64,000 bases of DNA. It comes from Telmatactis stephensoni (Eukaryota; Cnidaria; Anthozoa; Actiniaria; Isophelliidae). The stretch lies in the NCBI GenBank assembly GCA_029948255.1, contig JALIZF010001772.1:352001-416000 (forward strand), in the 5' to 3' direction. Within the stretch, counting starts at the first letter, position 1. Every line of letters begins with the position of its first letter. The translations under genes were made by a program, and so were the position numbers. This document shows, piece by piece, positions 24,701-33,621 of the stretch. The notes beneath the pieces were generated by a model. The model worked only from the letters and a program-made list of their open reading frames with translations, was not told where the DNA came from and made no database searches.

Positions 24701-24989
24701 GCCAATAATGAACTTTACATATTAACAATAGGCTCAGCTACCAGGCCTCAGCATCACTCTCCCGGTTACCATATTTGGAGTACTGGCTTTGATTGCTGGT
24801 GTTGTTACCCTTTGGTTGCCTGAAACCATTTACGCCAACATGCATCAAACCATCGAGGAAGCCGAGTCGTCTAAAGAAGACTTTAGTATCCCTTGCTGTA
24901 TGAAAGCTACGCCTATCGAAAGAACGAGCTTGGAAATGACACAAGAAAAAGACGAAGATGAAAAGGAAACGATGCTGCCTGAAAAGTGA
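18701..24989 (+). CDS. SLC22-family organic ion transporter, copy 1
   Basis: Eight exons: 18701-18961, 19767-19913, 20497-20777, 21193-21441, 22408-22542, 23707-23895, 24243-24315, 24732-24989; 530 residues, the usual SLC22 length. All introns are GT-AG and in phase. The start fits SLC22: KEFDDVFTLI then GPYQ before the first membrane helix, followed by a Cys-rich extracellular loop (STCPPNKCCNNCSDY, with an N-glycosylation site NST) and SEWNLLCD. IADAFGRR at about 119-126 is the family's helix 2-3 loop motif, FPETARWLLAHD follows helix 6 at about 231-242, RFGRRIPY at about 358-365 is the helix 8-9 loop, and TTELYPTVVRNTAMGMGS starts helix 11. The C-tail is acidic and Lys-rich. It should be a plasma-membrane facilitator of organic cations, anions or zwitterions; the substrate cannot be told. 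Copy 1 is the most diverged of the three (ETARW versus ESSRW in the others). Intron 1 holds SINE fragments and intron 4 holds a GTTACGGTAC minisatellite. The ATG (TTACCATGG) lies nine bases after an acceptor. Confidence 0.9.
19085..19735 (-). repeat. tRNA-derived SINE fragments in intron 1 of copy 1
   Basis: Two neighbouring pieces with GAGGAAAACCGGAGGAAC (19110-19130) and GAGGAAAACCGACGAACTC with AAAACCCTCGAAGCAAAG (19558-19600). On the minus strand the second begins GGGGAGCAAAGTGGTCGAGC (A-box-like) and has CCTGGTTCGATTCCAGAG (B box). The same pieces occur at about 34025-34620 and 52740-53170, so they predate the triplication. Confidence 0.7.
21477..22330. repeat. GTTACGGTAC-type minisatellite in intron 4 of copy 1
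   Basis: Many degenerate units of ACGGTACAGTTACGTT and variants at 21490-21640 and again at 22180-22325, separated by about 500 bp of unrelated sequence. Intron 4 of copies 2 and 3 carries the same array without the interruption (36375-36600 and 55108-55395). Confidence 0.8.
22543..23706 (+). other. Intron 5 of SLC22 copy 1 with copy-specific DNA
   Basis: The start (GTAAGTATCCATTTGATAGTG) and later parts (ATCAACGAGTTAGCCGG, CGCACGAAATCGCTAAAA) match introns 5 of copies 2 and 3. About 22585-23215 has no counterpart there and is probably an insertion. No coding signal is recognised in it. Confidence 0.5.
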
Positions 24990-25124
24990 TTTAATAGAAA
25001 AAAATGACATATCTAAACTTGTCGGTTGTAGTATTAGCTTCCTTTTTACGTGAACTACAAACTATGAAAGGTCTTTATACTTCAAGTTGTTTAATTTTTA
25101 CACAAAACTATCATTTGTAATTAA

Positions 25125-25476
25125 CCATTTCCATATCGAGTAGAGGACTGGGTACCAGTTTGAAGATTTAATTCAATTAAAAAACAAACTTCATAACGTA
25201 AAAGGGCACATCAAAGTATACAAGAATATGAAGTTTCATTGCATTCTGTAAAATATTAGCTGAGTGACAGCCATTCAAATATGTGAAAAATTATAAGAAA
25301 TGTATGGTTTGGCAGGACACTTGTCCTTGTAATTTTATGAATCTTTGAAAGGATACTACTGTGGAAATTTTGGAATGTTGTATATTTTGATATGCTCTCT
25401 CACGTAATGGGGCTTATTTCTTAATTGCATTAAATATTTAAACTAGTACCCAGTCCCCTACTCGATATGGAAATGG
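25125..25476. mobile_element. Terminal-inverted-repeat element, 352 bp, 3' flank of copy 1
   Basis: Left end CCATTTCCATATCGAGTAGA continuing GGACTGGGTACCAGTT. The right end is its complement with two mismatches (AACTAGTACCCAGTCCCCTA, then CTCGATATGGAAATGG). The homologous 3' flank of copy 2 (near 39505-39525) runs through without it, from CATCATTTTTAATA into TCGTTTGTTTACAAGTG. Non-autonomous; superfamily unassigned. Confidence 0.75.
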
Positions 25477-25621
25477 ACAATAACGTTTGCTTACAAGTGT
25501 TTAGTCAAATAGGGGAACTGACTCGGCAAGCGATAGAAAAAAAACCTATTTTCTTACCCGGCTTCTAAAGAACAACAATTTTCACATCGAGTCAGATAGA
25601 ACGTCTGTGGTTTTATTTATA

Positions 25622-25767
25622 ATGGTAATTAAACTGAGTGGAGTGCAATTTGGTTTGAAATCACACGAGTGATTACAAAATTGCACGACCGCGTAGCGGG
25701 AGTGCAATTTGTTAATCACGAGGTGTGATTTCAAACCAAAATTGCACGACATGAAAGTTTAATTTCC
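25622..25767. repeat. Palindromic GTGCAATTTGG element
   Basis: Arms GTGCAATTTGGTTTGAAATC continuing ACACG, against CGAGGTGTGATTTCAAACCA continuing AAATTGCAC, with a folded centre GCACGACCGCGTAGCGGGAG. About 145 bp, no coding capacity. Confidence 0.8.
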
Positions 25768-25768
25768 A

Positions 25769-26051
25769 CTTAATTATATCCATTTTGAAATCTCAACTTT
25801 TTTGCTCTACTTTTTTAACAAAAATGTGAAAACAGGTTCAAGGAAAAAAATCCCACAGCTTGACAGCAATCAAATGGCTTTTTTGATTCTTGTATATGAT
25901 TGGCTGATAATAAAAGACACTGTTTTGTGATTGGTTGGAAAAAAAGATGCGATTAATGAAGCAAAAGGATGCAATTTAGGAATTAATCGCACACCTTTTA
26001 ACCAATCAGATTGCAGAAATCACCAGTGATTTAAAAATGGATATAATTAAG
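25769..26051. repeat. Inverted-repeat element
   Basis: Ends CTTAATTATATCCATTTTGA and TTAAAAATGGATATAATTAA plus G are complementary over about 24 bp. The interior has GCGATTAATG/ATTAATCGC and several ATTGGTT/AACCAAT motifs. It directly abuts the preceding palindrome, so the pair may be one compound element. Confidence 0.65.
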
Positions 26052-26069
26052 AGGTTAACGCACTCAGCG

Positions 26070-27420
26070 AGTAATCATAGCTATCCATATCCAGATATAA
26101 TGTATTCAATAACTAGCCATTAGGGGGCGTGGCTCTTAATCAAAAATTACTCAGCATACTCTACCTTATCAATATGCTTAAGTACACCTTTTTACATGAA
26201 CATTAGATGCTCTTTTTCTTATTTCTGAGATAATTATTCCATGCCTTACGATATGTAAGCAAATTATTTCTGGGCGTGGCTCCATATCCAGAATTACTCA
26301 GGACATGGACCTCTTTTAGTGTGCCAAATTTCATGCTTGTAACCCAAATTTGAACACTTCGACATAACAAAACTGCAGAATTTTCCTGGGCTATTAAATT
26401 TTGGGTTTCCTGTACTTCTTAAGTAAATTAAAACCATACATTGACCTCTATGACTACTGCGAACAATAAAAAGAGCAGTAAGATTAGTATTCGATTGCAT
26501 CGACTTATATTTGCAGCCAAGATCAGAGTATTGAACCAAGAAGCCGTTCTTCACCGCATAGTTGACTGTAGTCAAGGTAAGACAATAGCTTTCATAATTA
26601 ATCTTTTACTGGCAAGCTAAGATTGCATTTAGAAAAGTTCAGAGTATCTATTGTGCTACCCCACACAATCGGGAGACTTGTAACATCGAATACCTCTCAG
26701 ATTCTTTAGTGACTTTAATCCTTCAAATTCTACTCGTGTGAATTTGTCGATTTGTCATTAGCTCTCAACTTGTATATTCAGAGAACTTCTAATTGTGTCC
26801 ATTGCCATGTGATATGATACCTCATTGTAGGCCATATATAATTATATAATTCAGGACTACTGATGTTATCTGAAACATGAGGTATCAGGAACACTTTGCC
26901 CCAAAAATACCATCAATTTTCCGGGCAAATTTCAATTCATTGTGATATAGATATACACGAACAATTATTCATAAAACTTCATCATGAAATGGCAAATAAC
27001 GAATTTAAATTAAAAGAAGCTAATAAACAAAATACCTCAAAACTACCGACACAGACTGAATTGGCCGCCTGTCAATTCAGTATAAAATTTCCGTCTAGAA
27101 TTCCCATTTGGTCAAATTTAACGTTTGAATGGTTGTTTTTGCTTTGCGCCACAATACTTTCGATATCCTGGTTAAGTGATCACGCACAATTCTTTGTTCG
27201 TGATCTCTCGATCAGCCAGAATATCGAAAGTGGGCTATTGGATTTGACTAAAACAGGAAAATCCTACTAGAAATTGTGCACTTGATGATATCCCGAGGCG
27301 AAATAGAATTCAACCCATCTGCGGGATACTTAAGCTTATATACTTAACCAATAAGAAAACAAGAACTGAACCGTGATGGCCCTTAAATGCGAGTGTTATT
27401 TGACCTTTTGCTAAGATAAA
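26070..27420 (+). repeat. Segmental duplication block, copy 2 (matches 46305-47690)
   Basis: Collinear with 46305-47690 over more than 1 kb: ATAATGTATTCAATA, TTAGGGGGCGTGGCTCT, the candidate first exon, AGAACTTCTAATTGTG, CCGACACAGACTGAATTG, CCGTGATGGCCCTTAAATGC. It is the 5' part of the unit that carries SLC22 copy 2. Reading frames within it are short and not conserved between the copies, so I do not call a gene. Confidence 0.85.
26399..26576 (+). promoter_or_regulatory. Candidate non-coding first exon of SLC22 copy 2
   Basis: Second copy of the conserved block, ending GTCAAG/GTAAGACAATAGC. It lies about 7 kb upstream of the ATG exon, the distance being enlarged by the LINE and the TIR element in between. 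Confidence 0.35.
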
Positions 27421-27436
27421 GTTTTTTAAGTTAGCC

Positions 27437-27448
27437 AGTTAGTTAGTA

Positions 27449-27525
<77 letters not shown>
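27437..27525. repeat. AGTT tetranucleotide microsatellite
   Basis: About 20 uninterrupted AGTT/TTAG units. Absent from the same place in the copy-3 block (near 47697), where only TTAAATTAGC is present. Confidence 0.95.
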
Positions 27526-27699
27526 TATGTATTCAATGGAAGTAATCAAACCTAGACGATTATATCTAATACACAATTCCAATCTCCTTCGGTAAACAAT
27601 TTAGATGCTTTATGCATCCGAAAAAAATCAGCAAATAATGAATAATGAATGTACCTCTTGGTTCGTCACATGTAAAGTCTAGTCGTGCAGTCGAACACG

Positions 27700-28410
27700 T
27701 TTTCACGATGTTCAATGAACACTATATCAAATCGTGTATCTGGACGAACGCCAAATGCATTTTCTATTCATCTTAAAATGTGATGGGTCGACTTAGTGGT
27801 CTGTTAAAAGAGCCTTTCTCGTCGCTGTTGTTCGCTGCTCTCCAAAAATGCTGCTTGGAGAAGAAGGTTTCTCTTCCTTATCAGTTTCAAGCAGCTAGAA
27901 TTCAAAATCATAAAAATGCTTGCAAACGCCACTCGTCTTGAAACATGAGTGACGTATAACTGAAAAGAGCCTGTTTCGCCGATGTTGTTCCTTGAGCTCT
28001 TTCCAAAACTACTGCTTGGAGGAGTAGGATTCACTTCCTTATCTTTCAAGTAGTTGGAATTGTAAAATGGTAATACTCGCAAACGCCAAACGTCTTGAAT
28101 AAAGGATGCGCTGAAGAATAATGCTCAAAATGACTGCTAAAGTCGACGATGTTCTGAAGAGGAAGTGAAAATAAATACAATATGGAGTCGTTAGCAAGAG
28201 TTATGACCCTTGACGGCGTTAGTCTTGCAATAAACAAGACGATCACTTTAGCTTTTACTCGGGATGCCAATAAACGTATCGACTGATATAAGAGAAGACA
28301 GTTGAAATACTGTGTAAAAACAGCATAAAGTAAAACGTTGGATGATAGAAGTTGTGGCTGATTCTGAGAGGAGGAAAGTGCAGTGAAATGCAAGCAAATG
28401 TAGTGCGTTT
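27700..28410. repeat. Duplicated block with an internal tandem pair
   Basis: Collinear with 49420-49990. Within it, two units of roughly 150 bp follow each other (about 27808-27960 and 27963-28105). Both have AAGAGCCT, a GCTTGGAG core, CTTCCTTATC, TCAAG.AG.T.GAATT and GCAAACGCCA..CGTCTTGAA. The pair is present in both duplicated copies, so the doubling predates the segmental duplication. The unit's identity is unknown. Minus-strand frames cross it but change between copies. Confidence 0.6.
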
Positions 28411-29903
28411 GTTACGAGAGGGACTATCTAAGGATTCGCCTGCTATGCCAACTCGTTTATTAAACTTTGAAGAAGAGCTATTTACAAGCTAAGCAAGTGT
28501 TTGTACTACAAGTTGAGGTAGAGCCAGGCCAACCAGAAAGGCTTTCCTTAGTCGGAGTGGCTGTCAGAAGGAGTTCCTTACTCAACCACTTTCCTTATCC
28601 AGAGTCCTTAAATAACAACTAAACTAAATCTAATTTCCTGTTTACATCACGTTTGAAGTCAAAGAGAAACCCTACGTTGGTCTGTTTGGGTTATAGTGAA
28701 AGATAAACTTTTTACGGTAAACTTGCCTTCAAAATTCCTATAAAGAAAGAGGCGCATAAGAGGAAATAAAATGTAAAATAAAAATGGGAGGTCACCGAGG
28801 TCACTCTTGAGATATGAGGGGGGGAGATGTGGGGTGTTTGTGGTTCTTTTTACGAAAAATGGCCTCGCGATATCCGGTCAAATTATAAGAATTTTAGAAA
28901 AACCAAATGTATTTAAAAGCAAACGGAATGATAGCCTGGGGTGCAGAAAAACACTTGGAACTAAATTGTTGCCGAACAATTTGCAAAGAAGCGAAAGATC
29001 AACAATAATATGCGAAAAATGGCCTTCCAGAATGCACGTTTTTGGAGGTTCAGACAGAAAAATGATAAATTTACTCAAAATCGAAACGATAGAAGTATTC
29101 TTTTTTTTCTTTATACGAAAAGTTTATAAAATTGTGAGCATAAATCATTCATAAAATCAGGGGGTCACCGTATTGTTTAAAGAGTTAGAGAAGAACAAAG
29201 GGTCAAAATCTTCGAAAACGAACACAAAAAATCAGCCATTTTAGCGTTGTTCTCTGCTCCTTTTCGACTCATAATATTCGCTAAATTTTATAGTTCGAGC
29301 TTTTTCTCATACTTTACACGGTGTACAACATGTTTTGATAAATTTGTTTGCAGAATCTGGTCGATAAAATACTATTTTTCTTCATCAAAAAACGAATTTC
29401 TTCGGTTTCCAATCGCTGACTCGTTAGTGCCCAGACTTCCCTTGCGCGCGCGAGATGCGCATTAGCAAGGGTCCCGAACTACCTTAAAATGCTTAACTAG
29501 TCAATTACTCAAAAGTACATTGAGGTATATAAATACATAATTACTAAATTCATGGATAACGAATGACCTTTTTAGCCAATCAGATTGTCTTATTGGATCA
29601 CATGAATGAGTTTGGAAACCCAATAACCACACTAGTGTTCAAACATTTTCTTATCCCATGTGATGGAATGTGTTCTTAATCTGCATCTGAATACCTACAG
29701 CTCTACTCAATTACACTTGTTCCCTATAATTATCTTGAAATACTAACTTTAGTGACTCTTAGACAACTTGCTTAGAAATATTTACTCATAGAAATTTTCT
29801 CCCTAGCCCTGAAATCATATACTAAGTAGCGAATTTTGACGAAAACAATCTTCCCATAAATCACTGCGAGATTTGTATCCGAAACCTTCTGCACTCCCAT
29901 ATA
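28411..29903. other. Probable 5' UTR intron of copy 2, no gene recognised
   Basis: The right part (29730-29900) is homologous to 51727-51886 in copy 3 (CTAACTTTAGTGACTCTTAG, TTTACTCATAGAAATTTTCT). 28450-29500 shows no coding or transposon motif that I can name. Confidence 0.45.
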
Positions 29904-32107
29904 TGTTTATGTTTATGTTTATTGAGTTTTGCCTTAGTAAACAAAAAAAATACATATAAGGCAGGGACACCACAACTGTGTAACCAATTACTGTGGGCCC
30001 AAGACAATAAAAAATACAAAAACTATGGATACAAAAAATATATATATATTAATAGCAGCAGGTAATTTGACTCGCTAGACTTCTTGCAATGTTACATTTT
30101 AAACAAAATGACTTAAAACTTCGAGGATCCTTATGATTGTAGTTACAAGAAAGAGCGTCTTTATAATATTTCTTAAGTAATGTTTTAAATTGCAGTAGGT
30201 TTAAGTTCTTGCTTCTTAAGTTCGATGGTAGGCAGTTCCACACTCGCGTAACACGGACAAGATAAGAGCGTTGGAATGTTGCAGTCCTGCATTTACGTGG
30301 GCGGAAAAGAATCGTGTTTGAATTGGACGTAGATCTCGTCACTCGTCTAGGAACATCAGGGGATGGTAGCACATCAGCAGACATATGAACAAGGCCATTA
30401 GGAGCTTTAAAGAAGAAGACAAGGTCCATGTATTCGTGCCAGTATGAAATTGGTATCATCTCCAATGAGGTAAGCCTATCTGCATATGACTCACAACAGA
30501 GGAAGGGAAGATTCAGTATAAATTTGATGCCCGTCTTTGGATCCTCTCAGTGCGCTTGATCAGTTCGATGGTTTGAGGACACCAAATCTGACTTGCGTAG
30601 GCAAGGATAGGGCGAACCACTGCAAGATGAAGGGCGCGACGAATCCTTGTGCTTGTAATTCCAACTGCACTTCTGCGTAAGAACCCCAGTAGTTTGTTGG
30701 CCTTAGCACATCTATCCAGTACGTGCTTGGTCCAGGTGAGATCGTTTGATATCCAGATTCCGAGGTCTTTTTCAGCTGAGGGAGTGTCCAGGGCGTCTCC
30801 CTTGATCCTGTATGGATGGAGGATAGGTCTAATTTTCCTTGTGACTCGCAGACACTTGCACTTGGCTTGGTTGAAAGTGAGGCCATTGGTGGAAGACCAA
30901 GAGACAAGATTTTCAAGGTCCGTTTGCAGGAGATCAGCATCCGCGATGGAGTCGATACACCGGTAGATTTTGGTATCATCAGCAAAGGAAGATATTTGAC
31001 AATTATCAACAACGTCTGGGAGGTCATTTACGTACAGGAGGAAAAGAACAGGTCCCAATATTGAGTCCTGTGGAACTCCTGAGACCACACATTTTTCTGA
31101 ACTAGTTGTCCCAAGTATGGTCACACGCTGGTGGCGGCCATGTAGATGCAACAGATGGTCACGTAAGTTGTTGAGCACACATCTTTCAAGAACCTTAGAC
31201 ACAATGCAGAGTAACGAGACAGGACGGTAGTTCTCAACAAAACTCTTATCACCCTTATTAAACTTGGGCATTATATTGGCAAGCTTCCACTCGTCTGGGA
31301 GTGCTCCGCATGCAAGAGACTTGTTGAACAAGAGACGCAACGAAGGTGCTATTTGTTGGGCAGTGTCCTTGAGTAACCAGTGATTTGACATTGGCCCGCA
31401 GTTCTTTGAATTTCTTTTTCATCGCGTCAGTCGGCGAGACATTTAGCTTCCGACGGACAGCTTCCTTTTTCTTTATGGCATGAATGATATCGCCATTGAT
31501 CCATGGAGGGTTGTTCCTGCCTTTAATCTTTTTTGTTGGTATGCAGTCCTGACCTGCTGCGAGGAACATGTCTTTCCATTTTATCCAACAGATGTTAATG
31601 TCGGATTCAGCGTTGATAGCGTTCGATAGGATCAATAGCTTCCAGGGCAGCGCAAAGTCCATCAAAGTCGCCTCTACAGTAGTCGCGCACTGTTCTCTTG
31701 AGCCGCGGCGCTGCTTTGATTGACATCTTAAGGTCGAACACAACTACTGAATGGTCCGTTATTAGTCCGCTCTGCTCTGGGCTGAAGACTAATAAATTCG
31801 TAATGTGATTTGGAGTGTTGGTGAGAACAAGGTCTAGAGTATTGGCTTCTCTTGTGGAAAAAGTGTTAAGTTGAGTAAGATGATAATCGTTCAACAATTC
31901 AGTGAATAAGACTTCATCAACACCTGTAGCAAGTTCTGGTGAATCCCAATGGACTTTAGGGAAATTGAAGTCGCCACATATTAACATATTTTAATATCCA
32001 GAACATGATTTTGCTAGAAATATATTAAATTTATCCATCCACTGTCTGTTCGCATTTTGTTCGGACTTGTAACAGCAACAGATTAAGTATTTTAGATTTG
32101 AACTTGA
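29904..32107 (-). mobile_element. CR1/L2-like LINE, 5'-truncated and internally deleted
   Basis: Read on the minus strand: end of an exo-endo-phos endonuclease (GDFNFPKVHWDSPE at about 31975-31934, then LDLVLTN and ITDHSVVVFDL), a frameshift near 31630, a linker (NNPPWINGDIIHAIKKK), then a reverse transcriptase with LPDEWKLANIMPKFNKGD, ENYRPVSLL, GVPQDSILGPVLFLLYVNDL and the catalytic FADDTKIY, and after another frameshift near 30500 the C-terminal domain to a stop at about 30049. The 3' end has a TAAACA-type repeat tail (about 29904-29925). Two internal deletions are visible: near 31385 (linker joined to NHWLLK) and near 31140, where the block holding the first catalytic Asp is gone. So it cannot encode an active enzyme. 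The copy-3 locus near 51883 is the empty site. Confidence 0.85.
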
Positions 32108-33160
32108 TATCCGCCTCTAACCTCTATATTACTTTGTCAATCGATGTAAATCTTTCAACCAAAAAACGTTTTGTCCGTTATGATCGGAAGTTCGTTTACA
32201 TTACTGTACCCTGCGAGCAGAGTCCCCCTTTACCTTCTAATCGAGCGAACGAAGGAAGGGAGACTCTTCCGAAACCCTGTATTTTAATTTCTTTGATTCG
32301 CCGATAGCCCAAGATCTTGGGCTACTCAAACTGGTATTTCTACCAGACAAACCGGTTTTTATGCGCACGACTAAACTAATCAGATTAGAATTGTATATAT
32401 CTGTCAACACCACAAAGATAGTAAAAATTGTATTACCAAAAATAAGTTTCAAATGTTTCAATACGAAAACTGATACATACAGAAGGAAGATCAGGAAAAC
32501 TCTCTTCTTTGTATATTTTTTAATTGATATCAGATACTTCGAATAAAACGAAGTGAAGTGTACTTGTAAACTAGGTGTTGTTTAGTGACCCGAGGTTAAT
32601 CCAATTATTCTCCAAGTCAACGGAATGCTAGGTAGACCTCTGGCGCGAATGGCTCCTTGAAGTTTGAGAGCCAAGCTTTGATTCGTTAACGAATTGGAAT
32701 GGGATGTAGCGCTGTTTGAAGCAGCCGTTTATGCTGAGGGAACATTGCGTGACGAGGCTATTAAAACACGGCTGCCAGTGAGCCGACTACTCAGCTGCAT
32801 GGTCTTTGCCCGCGAAATTTACCGGAAACGGAAGCTGTAGTTTTGTCCCAGTGGGCATGGATATTAATTAGTTTCTTAGCAAGCGTCGCGCATGCTCAAA
32901 TAAGAAAATACAGGGTTTCGGCAGAGTCTCCCTTCCTTCGTTCGCTCGATTAGAAGGTAAAGGGGGACTCTGCTCGCAGGGTAATTACTGTGAATAGAAT
33001 CGAAAACTGAATTGTTTAAGATTATGGAATCGGATGGAATCTGATCCCAGAAAATATAAGGAATCTTCCGAGATCGCTTTTCAAAAAAGAATTTAAGAAA
33101 ATCTTGTTTAGAAGATTGAAAGCAGAAGGTTACTATTTGGATGTATCAAAATTATAATTG
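32098..33160 (+). pseudogene. Older LINE C-terminal fragment, split by a DNA transposon
   Basis: Plus strand: SNLYITLSIDVN, then RYDRKFVYIT up to 32206, interrupted by the element 32207-32983, then LWNR and, after frameshifts, PENIRNLPRSLFKKEFKK and RLKAEGYYLDVSKL with a stop near 33160. This is the C-terminal tail of a non-LTR reverse transcriptase. The first part is also present at 51886-51987 in copy 3, so this fragment predates the duplication. Confidence 0.65.
32207..32983. mobile_element. 777-bp TIR DNA transposon with 7-bp target duplication
   Basis: Terminal inverted repeats of about 80 bp begin TACCCTGCGAGCAGAGTCCC and end GGGACTCTGCTCGCAGGGTA, with inner TCGAGCGAACGAAGGAAGGG against CCCTTCCTTCGTTCGCTCGA. 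ATTACTG flanks both ends (32200-32206 and 32984-32990), and the paralogous empty site in copy 3 has a single ATTACTG at 51981-51987. No transposase frame is present, so it is non-autonomous. Superfamily not assigned: a 7-bp duplication with TACCC termini does not match one that I can name with confidence. Confidence 0.9.
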
Positions 33161-33621
33161 GTGCCTTCATATTTCCTTTTCAAACAATTCCAATTTCTAA
33201 ATTTATTGCTGTATTGTAGTATATCCCAATTTCTAAACCTGAAAATATCGTTGTGCTTAGAGAAACGACGGATTATACTCTACTAGCATTCTTAAAGTTT
33301 ATTCCCACTCTTCAATCGACACAATATTTTATTTAACTTAAATTTTCTTTATTATTAATTAGCTTCTAGTTCCTTTTTTCCTTTCTTTTTTTTTTTCTTC
33401 TAGTTACTAGACAACTTTAGTAACTTTAATAAATATTGTAATGTCATTGTAAAATATTGTAGATTTGTGCTAGACGACTGTGCGGGCATAACGAGGAACA
33501 TTCTTGCGCCCTAAGTAGGTAGCTAGGTCTGGTAAACGAACTAATAATAATAATAATAACGAAATCACCGCTTTCTCTAACCTCATACCTGTTTAATCAA
33601 TACATTTTTCAGCTTGTTACC
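33161..33621 (+). other. Acceptor-proximal part of the 5' UTR intron, copy 2
   Basis: The last 140 bp (GCGGGCATAACGAGGAACAT, AACGAAATCACCGCTTTCTC, CTGTTTAATCAATACA) are conserved before all three ATG exons and end TTTTTCAG/CTTGTTACCATGG. A short AATA/TAA repeat lies at 33542-33560. Confidence 0.6.

Noticed and set aside
26896..27270. 124-codon plus-strand frame in the duplicated block
   Set aside because: The counterpart at about 47000-47400 has frame-changing differences and an early stop, so it is not conserved as protein.
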